A DNA stretch of 64,000 nucleotides from Pseudomonas soli (GCF_900110655.1 NZ_FOEQ01000004.1:248001-312000), one strand, 5' to 3'. Positions 8,503 through 17,220 are shown, numbered from the stretch's first letter. Program-made: numbers and translations. Notes: generated from the letters alone by a model not told the origin.

Positions 8503-9834
8503 CTACACCAATGCCTCAGGTACCGGGCTGCGGAAGAAGCTGGTGCGGCAGGCGAGGTAGATCAACCCCAGGCCAAGCCAGCAACTGCCCATGATCAGCG
8601 CGTCTTTATCCAGGCTGATCAGCATCCACCCGGCCGTGACCAAGCCGATGAGCGGGAACAGCACGCCCCGCAGCAGGCCGGCGCCATCCTTGACCCGGGC
8701 ATCGAAGGTGAGCCGCAATGCACACAGATTGACGGCGGTGAAAGCGACAAACGCGCCGAAGTTGACCAGCGACGTCGCGGTGGCGATCGTCAAGGCAAAA
8801 CCCGCCGTGCCGAAAACGCCGCAGAGCAGGATGTTGAAGGCCGGGGTCTTGAAGCGCGGATGCAGGACACCGAACACCTTGCGCGGCAGCTGGTTGTCCC
8901 GGCCGAGGGCATAGAGCAGCCGTCCCACGCTGGCCTGGAACGACATGCCCGCGGCAAAGTGGGCGATGATGATCCCCGCCAGCACCACGGCGAAGAACAC
9001 ATCGCCGCCGATCATCCGGGCGATCTCGAAGGCGGCTCCGTCCACCTGCTCGAAGCTGGGGGAGGGATGGGCCAGGTACATGAAGTACGAGGAGCCCACG
9101 TACACCGAGCCGCCGATCAACGCGACCAGCAGGATGGCGCGTGGCAGCGTCCGGCCCGGCTCTCGGGTCTCCTCGCTCAGCGTGGACAGCGCGTCGAAGC
9201 CCAGGAACGAGTAGGCGGCAATGGCGGCGCCGGCCATGCTGGTGGCGAAGGGCACGTCCTGATTGAAGAACGGCTTGGCCGACAGCAGCCCGCCAGGGCC
9301 GTTCGCCGCCACGATGTAGTGCATGCACAGGCCCAGGAACACGACGATGATCGCCAGTTGCGCCGCCATCAACAGCACGTTGAAGCGGTTGGCGACCTGG
9401 ATGCCAAGGACATTGAGCAGTGAAGTGGAAACGATGAAGCCGCTGATCCACACCCACTGCGGGACCTCTGGAAAGGCCATGTTGAGGTAGCTGGCACCGA
9501 GCAGCCAGATCAGCATCGGGATGAAGAAGTAATCGAGCAGGGCGGCCCAGCCCACCATGAACCCGAGATTGGCATTGAGCATCTTGCGGGTGTAGGTATA
9601 GGCCGAACCGGCTACCGGGAATACCCTGACCAGCCGCCCGTAGCTCAACGCGGTGAACACCACCCCGGTCGCCGCGATCAGGTAGGCCATCGCCGTGGTG
9701 TTGCCGCTGGCCTGGGTGATCACGCCGTAGGTGCCGAAGACGATCAGCGGGGCAAGGAACGCCAGGCCGAACAGCAGCACCGAGAACGGCCCCAAGGTGC
9801 GCCTCAACGAGGCGCTGGAGGTTGAATGACTCAT
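8503..9834 (-). CDS. APC-family amino acid/polyamine permease (PuuP-like)
   Basis: A protein of 443 residues with about 12 hydrophobic segments spread evenly. It begins LRRTLGPFSVLLFGLAFLAPL and contains PVAGSAYTYTRKML (APC consensus GSAYTY) and SFLGFDALSTLSEETREPGRTLPRAI, the conserved cytosolic loop of the family. It is an inner membrane importer for an amino acid or polyamine, probably proton-driven. Position within the aminotransferase/aminoaldehyde dehydrogenase operon suggests it brings in the diamine or omega-amino acid substrate. It starts 13 bases after the end of the alcohol dehydrogenase gene. Confidence 0.86.
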   Translation of the reverse strand: MSHSTSSASLRRTLGPFSVLLFGLAFLAPLIVFGTYGVITQASGNTTAMAYLIAATGVVFTALSYGRLVRVFPVAGSAYTYTRKMLNANLGFMVGWAALLDYFFIPMLIWLLGASYLNMAFPEVPQWVWISGFIVSTSLLNVLGIQVANRFNVLLMAAQLAIIVVFLGLCMHYIVAANGPGGLLSAKPFFNQDVPFATSMAGAAIAAYSFLGFDALSTLSEETREPGRTLPRAILLVALIGGSVYVGSSYFMYLAHPSPSFEQVDGAAFEIARMIGGDVFFAVVLAGIIIAHFAAGMSFQASVGRLLYALGRDNQLPRKVFGVLHPRFKTPAFNILLCGVFGTAGFALTIATATSLVNFGAFVAFTAVNLCALRLTFDARVKDGAGLLRGVLFPLIGLVTAGWMLISLDKDALIMGSCWLGLGLIYLACRTSFFRSPVPEALV

Positions 9835-9846
9835 GACGCAGCCCTC

Positions 9847-11004
9847 CTACGCGACGAAGTGGTAAGCGGTGGTGATGATGTCGTGATAAGCCTCGACGGA
9901 CATCGCCTTGGCATTGCTGGCGTCCGAGAAGTTCTGCTTGGATTTTTCGGCGATGGCCTGGAAGTCCTCCTCGCGCACGCCCTTGACCTCGGCGAAGGAG
10001 GGGATGCCCAGGTCCTTGCTCATCTGGAACAGATGATCCACGGCGGCCTCGGCGGCGGCGGCCGGCGCCAGCGTCGGGTCGATCCCCAGGGCGTAGGCCA
10101 CCTGGGCGTGGCGCAGGATGTCGGCATCGCGGTTGTGGCCAAAGACGAAGGGCAGGAAGATCGCGTTGCCGACGCCGTGCGGGGTGTCGTACATGCCGCC
10201 AATTGACTCGGAGATGCAGTGCACGCTGCCGACGTCAGCGTTGCCGAATGCCATGCCGGCGATCAGGCTGGCCACCAACATCTGCTCGCGCGCCTCTTGA
10301 TTGTCTGGCTCCAGTACGACCGCCTTGAGGTGCTGGCTGATCAGGCGGATGGCATGCAATGCCAGGCCATCACTGATCGGGTTCGAAACGCGGCAGGTGT
10401 ACGCCTCGATGGCATGGGTCAGGGCATCCATGCCGGTGGCGGCGGCAATCGACGCGGGCAGGGTGTCGAGGATACGGGAGTCGAGCAGCGCCAACACGGG
10501 GCCGACGCGGTAATCATGGACGCTCATCTTGAAATGGCGGGCAGTGTCGGTGATCACCGAGAAGCACGTCACTTCGCTGCCGGTACCTGCGGTGGTCGGG
10601 ATGGCGATGATCGGCGGTATGGCGTGCTTGAGGGTGAACGACCCTTCGTAGTCCTCGATCCGCCCGTCGTGGGTAAGCAGCAGGCTGATGGCCTTGGCCG
10701 CGTCCATCGCGCTGCCGCCACCCACCGCCAGCAGGCCGTCGATGCCTTTGCCCCGATATTGCTGCGCCGTCCGGTTGATGTCTTCGCTGCGTGGATTGGC
10801 CTTGATGTCCGCGACTTCTTCGTAAGCAATTTCTGCCCTGTCCAGGCTGGCATAGATGCTGTCCAGCAGCCCCGCAGCCTTGACCCCGGCATCAGTCACG
10901 ATCAGCACCCGCGCCAGGCCAAGGCCCTGGAGATGTTCACCGGTGCGCTCGCGCAGGCCAGGTTCCATCACGATCTTGCTGGGGAGTAAGAATTTGAATT
11001 CCAT
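9847..11004 (-). CDS. Iron-containing (group III) alcohol dehydrogenase, first gene of the amine operon
   Basis: A protein of 385 residues from ATG 11004 (MEFKFLLPSK), with AAGAGG five bases upstream; the frame extends nine codons further. Cofactor region GGGSAMDAAKA; metal-binding region [14 protein letters not shown] (Asp and His) followed by SVHCISESIGGMYDTPHGVGNA with two more His ligands, the classic Fe-ADH set. The family reduces aldehydes or oxidises primary alcohols with NAD(P). Its place at the head of the operon suggests interconversion of an aminoaldehyde or amino alcohol, for example 3-aminopropanol, which is inference. A second member of the family is at 61007-62155. Confidence 0.88.
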   Translation of the reverse strand: MEFKFLLPSKIVMEPGLRERTGEHLQGLGLARVLIVTDAGVKAAGLLDSIYASLDRAEIAYEEVADIKANPRSEDINRTAQQYRGKGIDGLLAVGGGSAMDAAKAISLLLTHDGRIEDYEGSFTLKHAIPPIIAIPTTAGTGSEVTCFSVITDTARHFKMSVHDYRVGPVLALLDSRILDTLPASIAAATGMDALTHAIEAYTCRVSNPISDGLALHAIRLISQHLKAVVLEPDNQEAREQMLVASLIAGMAFGNADVGSVHCISESIGGMYDTPHGVGNAIFLPFVFGHNRDADILRHAQVAYALGIDPTLAPAAAAEAAVDHLFQMSKDLGIPSFAEVKGVREEDFQAIAEKSKQNFSDASNAKAMSVEAYHDIITTAYHFVA

Positions 11005-11175
11005 ACGTACCTCTTGCTCAATTGTTGTCATTGTCGAAAGGGCAGTGGAGGAGCACCCGCGCCTGGTCGCGGTCGGCCGCTCAGGCGTGTGATGTGTGGC
11101 CTGGCGCTTTGGCGCAAGCCGGTATGTTGTTGTTTTGGGTGGTGTTGCAACGTGTCGCTAAAGGCCTCCAGCGGA

Positions 11176-11208
11176 ATAAAAAGAGGGGCGGCCAAGCTGC
11201 ACGCCCCT
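11176..11208 (-). terminator. Rho-independent terminator after the monooxygenase-hydrolase operon
   Basis: AGGGGCG (11184-11190) pairs with CGCCCCT (11202-11208), an 11-base loop between them. Read on the minus strand the stem is followed at once by a U-rich tract (CTTTTTATT). It lies 15 bases after the hydrolase stop codon and separates that operon from the amine operon. Confidence 0.82.
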
Positions 11209-11222
11209 AAAGAAAATTGTTG

Positions 11223-12098
11223 TTAACGCAAGTGCCCCGTCAGCAGGGACAGCAGCGTGGTGGACAGGCAAGCCGGAAAGTCATGCCCCATCCCGGGCAG
11301 CAACACCAGGCTGGAGCCACGGATCGCCGCCGCCGTGGCGTAGCCACCGCTGGTGGCGACCATGAGGTCTTTTTCCCCATGGATGACCAAGGTGCGGCAA
11401 CGAATCCGCTGCAGCTCCTCGGTACGGTCGGCGGAGTTGATGATTGCGCCGATCTGCCTGGCGGTACCGAGGTTGCTCGCCTCGCCACCGCCTCGCTCCC
11501 AGGCCAGCTGGGCATACTCACGCAAGGCCGGCTCGTTCCACTCGAGGGTGGAGCCGATCACGCGCATGATGTCCACGTAGTCGCGAACGCTTTCCTTCTC
11601 GCTGCGCGGCGGGCGGCGCAGCAACTGCAGAAGGGCCTTGAGCGCCGGCTGGCCGACGCGCAGGGAACCCGTGGTGGAAAAGATCGATGTGAGGGTCCTG
11701 ACCCGCTGCGGATAACGTGCCGCGAGGGTCTGCGCGATCATGCCGCCCATCGACATTCCCACGACATGCGCTGTTTGCAGCTGCAAGCCGTCCATCAAGC
11801 CGATGACGTCGTTGGCCATGTCGGCCAGGTCATAGCCGGCGGTGCGCTTGCGCAGGAATTGCTGCAGGGTCGTGGGGGGCGTCACGTCGGTGAAGAACGA
11901 CCTGCCCGAGTCACGGTTGTCCAGCGTGATGACCTGCAGCCCTTGCTCGACCAGCCCGGCGATCAGCGCTTGCGGCCAGTAGGTAAGCTGCAGCCCGAGG
12001 CCGACGATGAGCAGGACCGCCGGGGCACCCTCGACACCGTAGCTGCGATAGCAGAGCTTGCCTTTGCCCGGTAGCTCGCAGAAGCGATCACGGCTCAT
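11223..12098 (-). CDS. Alpha/beta-fold hydrolase, probable esterase partner of the flavin monooxygenase
   Basis: A protein of 291 residues. Alpha/beta hydrolase landmarks: oxyanion region [14 protein letters not shown], nucleophile elbow GMSMGG (Ser116), acid HGEKDLMV, and histidine LPGMGHD near the C-terminus, giving a complete Ser-Asp-His triad. No signal peptide, so cytoplasmic. Its ATG overlaps the stop of the upstream monooxygenase gene by four bases, so the two are translationally coupled. Baeyer-Villiger monooxygenases convert ketones to esters or lactones, which such an esterase would split into acid and alcohol; this pairing is the basis for the suggested role. A strong terminator follows. 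Confidence 0.86.
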   Translation of the reverse strand: MSRDRFCELPGKGKLCYRSYGVEGAPAVLLIVGLGLQLTYWPQALIAGLVEQGLQVITLDNRDSGRSFFTDVTPPTTLQQFLRKRTAGYDLADMANDVIGLMDGLQLQTAHVVGMSMGGMIAQTLAARYPQRVRTLTSIFSTTGSLRVGQPALKALLQLLRRPPRSEKESVRDYVDIMRVIGSTLEWNEPALREYAQLAWERGGGEASNLGTARQIGAIINSADRTEELQRIRCRTLVIHGEKDLMVATSGGYATAAAIRGSSLVLLPGMGHDFPACLSTTLLSLLTGHLR

Positions 12099-13621
12099 CG
12101 GCGGCTACCTGGCTGTTGCAGTTCGACGCCGGCATGCACCGGCACGTTCGGTACGCTGCTGAAGCTGAGGCACTTTTCCGCCACTGTGCCGCGGCGCAGC
12201 AGTTTGATATCGCGGAAGTAGTCCATCGACATCACCCAGGGCTCACACGGCCCCTGCCGCGGCACGCTGTCGAGCGCGCGCTGCACATAGCCGGCACCAA
12301 AGTCCAGCAGAGGGCGGGTTTCGATCCCGGCCGGCGCCTTTGGCTCGCAGACGTTGTAGCCTTCGCGCGCCATGAAACCGAGCAGGCGGCAGAAGTGGTC
12401 GCACAGCAGGCAGACCTTCAAGGTCCAGGACGAGTTGGTGTAGCCCACCGCGAAAGCGAAGTTGGGCACGCCGGAGAGCATCATGCCTTTGTAGGCCAGG
12501 GTCTCGTTGAGCACCACCGGCTTGCCGTCCTTGTGCAGGGTGATGCCACCGAACATTTGTACGTTGAGCCCGGTGGCCGTGACGATGATGTCGGCCTCCA
12601 GCGTCCTGCCCGATTTGAGCAATACGCCGGACTCGGTGAAGCGCTCGATATGGTCGGTGACGATGTCGGCCTTGCCGGTACTGATGGCTTTGAACAGGTC
12701 GCCCTCGGGCACCGAGCACAGACGCTGGTCCCACGGGTTGTAGGGTGGGTTGAAGTGCACGTCGACCGGGTAGTCCTTCGGCAACTCCTTGCGGGTCAGC
12801 CACAGCAGCAGTTTTTTCGAGAGCTTGGGGAAACGCTGGCAGAAGCCCCAGAACGCCAAGGTGATCTTGGCGTTCTTGTAGCGCGTCAGGGAATAGGCGG
12901 TTTGCGCCGGCAGGACCTTGCGCAGGAACGCGGCAACCCCGTCGGTGGCCGGCTGATTGATGATGTAGGAAGGCGTGCGCTGCAGCATGGTGATGCTGGC
13001 GACCTTGTCTGCCATGGCCGGAATCAGCGTTACCGCGGTCGCGCCACTGCCGATGACGACCACGCGCTTGCCCGCATAGTCGAGGTTCTCCGGCCAGTGT
13101 TGCGGGTGAACGATCTGGCCCTTGAACTGCTCGGTGCCCTCGAAGCGGGGGGTGAAGCCCTGATCATAGCGATAGTAGCCACCGGCACTGAATAGCCAGC
13201 GGCATTCGACCGTACGCACCTGAGCCGTCTGGCCTTCCTCGATGCGCACTGCCCACAGGCCTCTGTCGCTTTGCCAGTTGGCCGAGACGACTTTCTGCTG
13301 GTACTGGATGAACGGCTCCAGCTGGTACTCGTCGATGGCTTCGCGCAGGTACTCGAGAATGTCCGCGGCATCCGCCAGGGATTTCGCCTTGGTCCAGGGC
13401 TTGAAGTCGAAACCGAAGGTGTAGAGGTCCGAGTCGGAGCGGATGCCGGGATAACGGAACAGGTCCCAGGTGCCGCCCATGCGTTCGCGGGACTCGAGAA
13501 TTGCGAACGTCCTGTCGGGTTGCTGGCGTCGCAGATAGGCCGCCGCGCCGATGCCAGACACACCGGCTCCAATGATCAAAATGTCGAGCGGCTCAACCGG
13601 AAGAGCAGTGTGCGAGGACAT
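12095..13621 (-). CDS. Flavin-containing monooxygenase, Baeyer-Villiger type
   Basis: A protein of 508 residues. FAD-binding GAGVSG (residues 18-23), [20 protein letters not shown], the Baeyer-Villiger fingerprint [12 protein letters not shown] (166-177, fitting FxGxxxHxxxWP), and the NADPH-binding GSGATA (191-196). Type I BVMOs insert one oxygen next to a carbonyl using NADPH and O2, turning ketones into esters or lactones; P. putida enzymes of this kind are known to act on aliphatic ketones. It is co-transcribed with the hydrolase downstream. The promoter region carries two operator-like palindromes (13652-13674 and 13706-13720), pointing to control by the adjacent TetR protein and perhaps the PucR protein. 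Confidence 0.9.
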   Translation of the reverse strand: MSSHTALPVEPLDILIIGAGVSGIGAAAYLRRQQPDRTFAILESRERMGGTWDLFRYPGIRSDSDLYTFGFDFKPWTKAKSLADAADILEYLREAIDEYQLEPFIQYQQKVVSANWQSDRGLWAVRIEEGQTAQVRTVECRWLFSAGGYYRYDQGFTPRFEGTEQFKGQIVHPQHWPENLDYAGKRVVVIGSGATAVTLIPAMADKVASITMLQRTPSYIINQPATDGVAAFLRKVLPAQTAYSLTRYKNAKITLAFWGFCQRFPKLSKKLLLWLTRKELPKDYPVDVHFNPPYNPWDQRLCSVPEGDLFKAISTGKADIVTDHIERFTESGVLLKSGRTLEADIIVTATGLNVQMFGGITLHKDGKPVVLNETLAYKGMMLSGVPNFAFAVGYTNSSWTLKVCLLCDHFCRLLGFMAREGYNVCEPKAPAGIETRPLLDFGAGYVQRALDSVPRQGPCEPWVMSMDYFRDIKLLRRGTVAEKCLSFSSVPNVPVHAGVELQQPGSRR

Positions 13622-13651
13622 GTCGCCTCCTATTCTAGTGTTGTAGAGACT

Positions 13652-13674
13652 GATCTTTTGACTTGATCATTTGA
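13652..13674. promoter_or_regulatory. Putative TetR operator in the monooxygenase promoter
   Basis: The pattern GATC-N3-TGACTTGATCA-N2-TGA lies 31 bases upstream of the monooxygenase ATG. The same pattern occurs at 14706-14728, and 19 of 24 bases match one arm of the palindrome at 17181-17220. Each copy contains GATC-N3-TGA repeated with a 13-base period. The adjacent TetR gene is the obvious candidate for the binding protein. Confidence 0.6.
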
Positions 13675-13705
13675 CCATGATGAGGTGGCCGATTGCCCGG
13701 TACAA

Positions 13706-13720
13706 GGTGCAAAATGCACC
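13706..13720. promoter_or_regulatory. Palindrome GGTGCAAAATGCACC in the monooxygenase promoter
   Basis: A perfect six-base-arm palindrome 85 bases upstream of the monooxygenase start. It matches the sequence at 24973-24987 in the PhyH/PucR intergenic region at 13 of 15 positions, and its 11-base core recurs inverted at 25006-25020. It is a candidate binding site for the PucR-family regulator. Confidence 0.5.
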
Positions 13721-13909
13721 GCGAAGTCTTTTTTTTGGGATGATTTGAACTTTGAGTGACTGCGAGGGCGCCGGCCAACGCGTGGGGGGAGTCGTTCTGG
13801 GAGAAGGGGACTGCTAATGCTGCAAGAAGCCCCTGTGGTTCTATCTATCGGGCCCTATGTATCCAGGATTGCCGCGTCGCACCGGAGCACGGCATCTCTG
13901 GATGGCCTC

Positions 13910-14488
13910 TCAGTAGCTTTCCACCAGCAGCCTGACCGCCTTGCAGGCCGTTTCTGTCTCCGCTTCCAGGCGTTCGGGGTCGCCGTGGGCGGTCCAGGAG
14001 AGCAGTAAGCCATCGAAGAGGTTGATCAGTAGCCGACTGACAGTGGTCCGTGCGGCATGGTCCAGCGCATCGCCGGTTGCCTTCTGGATGGCCTGCTGAG
14101 TCGCTTCGAGGGAAACGATATAGATCTTGGCTGCCATCTGCGGATCGTTACGCAGGTTCCAGAAGAAGAGCTCGAATTGTGTGATGGCCCGTTCGGGGTG
14201 CGCGATGAACCACTTGACCAGTTGGCGCAGCATATCTCCCACCGAGTCGGCGGGGAGGGCGTCTGCCGGCGCCTGCAGCGATTGCTGTGGCATGTTGATC
14301 AAAGACTCGTAGACCGAATAGAACAACTCCTCCTTGGTGTGAAAAACATAATGCAGCGATGCCAGCGGTGAATCCGCAGCTGCCGCGATGCGCCGCGTCG
14401 TGGCGTTGGCTATGCCATGTTCCGCGATCACCTTGATGGTCGCTTCAATGAAATCCTGTCTGCGTTCTTCTGCGCCTATCCGAGCCAT
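13910..14488 (-). CDS. TetR-family transcriptional regulator
   Basis: A protein of 192 residues. Residues 8-55 are a TetR N-terminal DNA-binding domain: RRQDFIEATIKVIAEHGIANATTRRIAAAADSPLASLHYVFHTKEELF contains the helix-turn-helix and the YVFHTKEEL capping motif. The remainder is an all-helical ligand-binding and dimerisation region. It lies between the monooxygenase operon and the PhyH operon, and similar operator-like sequences flank it on both sides (13652-13674 and 14706-14728). It is most likely a ligand-released repressor of both operons and, by the shared motif at 17181-17220, of the envelope operon too. The ligand is unknown; a CoA ester or hydrophobic substrate is plausible. Confidence 0.87.
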   Translation of the reverse strand: MARIGAEERRQDFIEATIKVIAEHGIANATTRRIAAAADSPLASLHYVFHTKEELFYSVYESLINMPQQSLQAPADALPADSVGDMLRQLVKWFIAHPERAITQFELFFWNLRNDPQMAAKIYIVSLEATQQAIQKATGDALDHAARTTVSRLLINLFDGLLLSWTAHGDPERLEAETETACKAVRLLVESY

Positions 14489-14879
14489 TCAGCGTTCTCC
14501 CTTGTCGGCATTGCGCCAACCGCCGGTGCCGGCGTCGGCGGTGACGAATGCTATCGCAAAGTCATTGCCTGTTCCATGAGATGGGTGGATGGAGCCGTTT
14601 GTGTCCGCACCTTGGCGGCCGGTATGTGGTCATTGCCAGTAACGAATGCCGAGCGCTGGATTTCACTGAGGTCGAGGCGGCCGCGGGAGGGTTACAAAAA
14701 ACCTAGATCAAATGACTTGATCAAATGAATATATTAAATAATCATGGCAACGCCGAGCAGGTGATCAAGGGCTTCGGTAGTGGCGCAAGAGGTGACTGTG
14801 CTGGCGGCTCCGGTGAGACGACGCCGTTGCCCGGGCTCGCTGGACAGAACAATGACAAAACCGGACAGGTAGAAGGCAG
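14489..14879. other. Intergenic region between tetR and phyH genes
   Basis: A 391-base gap between divergent genes. It holds the operator-like repeat at 14706-14728 and an A+T-rich patch just after it (14729-14742), where a promoter could lie. A short open frame starting near 14725 runs into the PhyH gene in another frame and has no protein-like composition, so it is not called. Confidence 0.5.
14706..14728. promoter_or_regulatory. Putative TetR operator upstream of the PhyH gene
   Basis: GATCAAATGA occurs twice as a direct repeat separated by CTT (period 13). The block matches one arm of the 17181-17220 palindrome at 20 of 24 bases and has the same layout as 13652-13674. It lies about 150 bases upstream of the PhyH start and 218 bases upstream of the tetR start, directly before an A+T-rich stretch. 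Confidence 0.6.
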
Positions 14880-15767
14880 ATGGATACACGAAAACTCTCG
14901 ACGGTCAGTGGTGACTCGTCGGTTGAACAGGTGGTGGAAATCATCCGGCGTGACGGCGGGGTCATCATTTCCGATTTCGTCTCGCCAGAGACGCTCAAGT
15001 GCCTCGCCGAGGAGCTGGACACCTACTTGAATGTCACGCCCTGCGGAGAAGACCCCTATTTCGCCGGTACGCAGACGCGCCGTGTCGGTCGCATCATCGG
15101 TCGAAGCGACATCGCGGTGGAGGTTGCACTAAACCCATTGTTCATCGGCGCGGCCAGGCAGATTCTTCAGACACCAACCCATGTATGGGTGGGCAGCGAC
15201 CGCATCGAAATGGCGCCTGACATTCAACTCAGCATTACCCAGGCCATTCAAATCGGGCCAGGCCAAGGCCTGCAGCCCTTGCATCGAGACGACGCCACTT
15301 CGCTGTGGCGACATCCCCAGTTCGGACGCGAGGCCCGCCTGCAGATGATGCTGGCCATCTCGGATTTCAGCGAAGAAAACGGGGCGACGCGAGTGATTCC
15401 GGGTAGTCATCAATGGGATGACGAGCGCATGCCGACCCAGGAAGAAACCATCGCCGCTGAGATGAAGGCAGGCTCTGCGCTGCTGTGGCTGGGCTCGGTC
15501 TATCACGGCGGTGGCGCCAATACCACGTCGTCTCCTCGGACTGGCCTGACCATGGCCTACGACTTGGCCATCCTGCGCCTTGAAGAGAATCACTTCCTTT
15601 CCATCCCCATTGAACGGATTCGCCAACTTCCTGCAGAAATGCAGCGCCTTCTGGGTTGGAGTGTGAGCTCTACGCTGCTGGGCTGGGTGGAAATCGATGG
15701 TCAGATGCGTGACCCGCAGGAGCTCCTGGGCATGCCTGCCTTTTCCGAACCAGGGAAAGACTTCTGA
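14880..15767 (+). CDS. Phytanoyl-CoA dioxygenase (PhyH) family Fe(II)/2-oxoglutarate oxygenase
   Basis: A protein of 295 residues with a PhyH double-stranded beta-helix core. The iron ligands are visible: HRD at His135/Asp137 and VYHGGGAN at His209; Arg220 (SSPRTGL) would bind 2-oxoglutarate. Between them is DFSEENGATRVIPGSHQWDD, a hallmark PhyH segment. The family hydroxylates hydrophobic substrates, often fatty acyl-CoA or polyketide/terpenoid-like molecules. It heads a plus-strand cluster with a 71-residue protein and a membrane protein, and its promoter carries the TetR-type operator. A related PhyH gene is at 23956-24825 with its ligands at the same residue numbers. Confidence 0.87.
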   Translation: MDTRKLSTVSGDSSVEQVVEIIRRDGGVIISDFVSPETLKCLAEELDTYLNVTPCGEDPYFAGTQTRRVGRIIGRSDIAVEVALNPLFIGAARQILQTPTHVWVGSDRIEMAPDIQLSITQAIQIGPGQGLQPLHRDDATSLWRHPQFGREARLQMMLAISDFSEENGATRVIPGSHQWDDERMPTQEETIAAEMKAGSALLWLGSVYHGGGANTTSSPRTGLTMAYDLAILRLEENHFLSIPIERIRQLPAEMQRLLGWSVSSTLLGWVEIDGQMRDPQELLGMPAFSEPGKDF

Positions 15768-15838
15768 GTGCTTGGGCTTGCACGGCTGGCTGCGTATTGA
15801 ATTTCTGCCCGACAGGGCGCAACCAAGGAGATAAGACC

Positions 15839-16054
15839 ATGGCGTTTTCAATCGACTCGAAAGTAGGCGAATTGCTGGATAACAACAATACGAGCCAGGT
15901 ACTTGAAAAGCACGTGCCCGGTATCAGTAAGCATCCGCAAATTGGCATGGCCCGCGGCTTTGCCTTGGTGACAGCGGCGAAATACTCTGGCGGATTGATT
16001 TCGCCAGAAGTGCTAAAGGAAATTGATAGTGACCTGAGGGCCCTGGTCAACTAA
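15839..16054 (+). CDS. 71-residue protein of unknown function downstream of PhyH
   Basis: ATG 15839 (MAFSIDSKVGELL) has AAGGAG eight bases upstream, a strong signal. The product is soluble and predicted mainly helical: LLDNNNTSQVLEKHVPGI, HPQIGMARGFALVTAAKYSGG, ISPEVLKEIDSDLRALV. The pattern vLekhvPGi...hPqigmArGf resembles a short helical module I recall from the C-termini of some larger bacterial catabolic proteins, but I cannot name the family with certainty. It starts 71 bases after the PhyH stop on the same strand, so a role as partner or carrier for that oxygenase is plausible. Confidence 0.75.
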   Translation: MAFSIDSKVGELLDNNNTSQVLEKHVPGISKHPQIGMARGFALVTAAKYSGGLISPEVLKEIDSDLRALVN

Positions 16055-16204
16055 CGGTTGGCTGACCTGCCCCTATAAATGCAGTTGCTGGAGCAGGTCA
16101 GTAACTTAGCCAGCATTTTCCAGGTGGCCCATGGTGTCCATTGACCTACGGAACTCTGTCGAATGACAATATGGTGTCGCCCTCCAGATTAAGAGGTTGT
16201 TTTC

Positions 16205-16870
16205 GTGCAACTGATAGAAGTGGGCATCCTGGTCTCATGTGTACTGCTAATTATCTGCGGTCTGTTCTATGGGGTGGCATTTTTCGGGAGAGGAAACTAT
16301 CTAATCGGTGGAGAGTTTTTGATTGTAGGAATATCGGCGACAAATTTCGCGGTCTTTATCGTTACCGGTTGGCAGGCTAATTATAACGTCGCCATGTTTC
16401 TTGATGCCTTTTCTCGAGGTGTTGGGATTCCTGTGATTGCAACGCTCGGTTTGATGTCGGTTACGCATGACTACAAGCCGTCTCCGGTGAGTGACATTTT
16501 GCTATTCCTGGCTGGCTTCGTGGTCGCGGCCATTTACTTTATGTCGGCCTCGTTCAAGGCCTTCCTCCCTTATTTTTATGTAGGGATGTGGTTGGTCTAC
16601 ACGACCTACCTGGCCTATTTTGTCTGGCGGCTGTGTCGTGCCGGTGAGCTTCTGCATGCGCTGGCCACCACTTTGAGTGGTGTGGCGGGATTGACGATAG
16701 CATTGCGCTATGATTTCTTCCCGATTGCGGGCGATGACACAAAGATGGTTTTCATGACGCTGGCTTTTCTGACGTGGTCGTACTCGATCGTGCAGTCATT
16801 CTATGCCTATGGTGCGCTTGAGCGCGCCAGTAAAATCCAACTAAGGCGGCATCTTGCGCGCTTTGAGTAG
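16205..16870 (+). CDS. Integral membrane protein, about seven transmembrane helices, unknown function
   Basis: GTG start at 16205 with AAGAGG eight bases upstream; 221 residues. Hydrophobic segments are near residues 4-24, 33-55, 60-80, 92-112, 117-140, 148-168 and 178-202, with short polar loops and a basic C-terminus (ASKIQLRRHLARFE). No transporter or enzyme motif was recognised. Base composition is clearly less G+C-rich than in flanking genes, which may indicate separate acquisition. It follows the PhyH and 71-residue genes, and a strong terminator comes after it, so the three may form one unit. Confidence 0.75.
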   Translation: MQLIEVGILVSCVLLIICGLFYGVAFFGRGNYLIGGEFLIVGISATNFAVFIVTGWQANYNVAMFLDAFSRGVGIPVIATLGLMSVTHDYKPSPVSDILLFLAGFVVAAIYFMSASFKAFLPYFYVGMWLVYTTYLAYFVWRLCRAGELLHALATTLSGVAGLTIALRYDFFPIAGDDTKMVFMTLAFLTWSYSIVQSFYAYGALERASKIQLRRHLARFE

Positions 16871-16936
16871 ACCGTGTTTATTCGGCTGTTTCAGTCTATG
16901 AAGTTACTCCATGGCGGGCCAGGAGCCTGCCGTTTC

Positions 16937-16962
16937 AACCGCCTCTAGGGGCGGTTTTTTTT
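16937..16962 (+). terminator. Rho-independent terminator closing the PhyH cluster
   Basis: AACCGCC (16937-16943) and GGCGGTT (16950-16956) form a perfect stem with a six-base loop, followed by eight T residues. It lies 67 bases after the membrane protein stop. Confidence 0.88.
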
Positions 16963-17180
16963 GGCGTAAATTTATGTTTAGGGCGCGCTTGGACATAGGG
17001 CTGGTGGCTGCAAGCGGTGCCTTATATGCGCCAGGAATGGGCGTGCACTGGTAACACTTGTTCCTTTATTTCCCATTAAAGGGCAGGTGTTCGTAGCTTA
17101 TCTAAAGCGTGTTGTGACTAACTGGCTGATTTATATCAACTAATGATGGCGTGAAGAGTTCTGGCATATGCTTTGCTTCA

Positions 17181-17220
17181 TGATCAACCGACATGGTCAT
17201 ATGATCATGTCAGTTGATCA
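17181..17220. promoter_or_regulatory. 40-base near-perfect palindrome, putative double TetR operator before the DUF1329 operon
   Basis: Two adjoining 20-base arms read TGATCAACYGACATGRTCAT, with 18 of 20 base pairs symmetric. One arm extended by four bases matches 14705-14728 at 20 of 24 and 13651-13674 at 19 of 24. It lies 72 bases upstream of the DUF1329 start codon, an operator or activator position. Confidence 0.65.

Noticed and set aside
6990..8594. 534-codon plus-strand frame opposite the aldehyde dehydrogenase gene
   Set aside because: Shadow of a gene with intact catalytic Glu and Cys motifs.
14725..15030. 101-codon frame overlapping the PhyH start
   Set aside because: Different frame from the clear PhyH gene, no ribosome binding site, Ser/Arg-rich tail.
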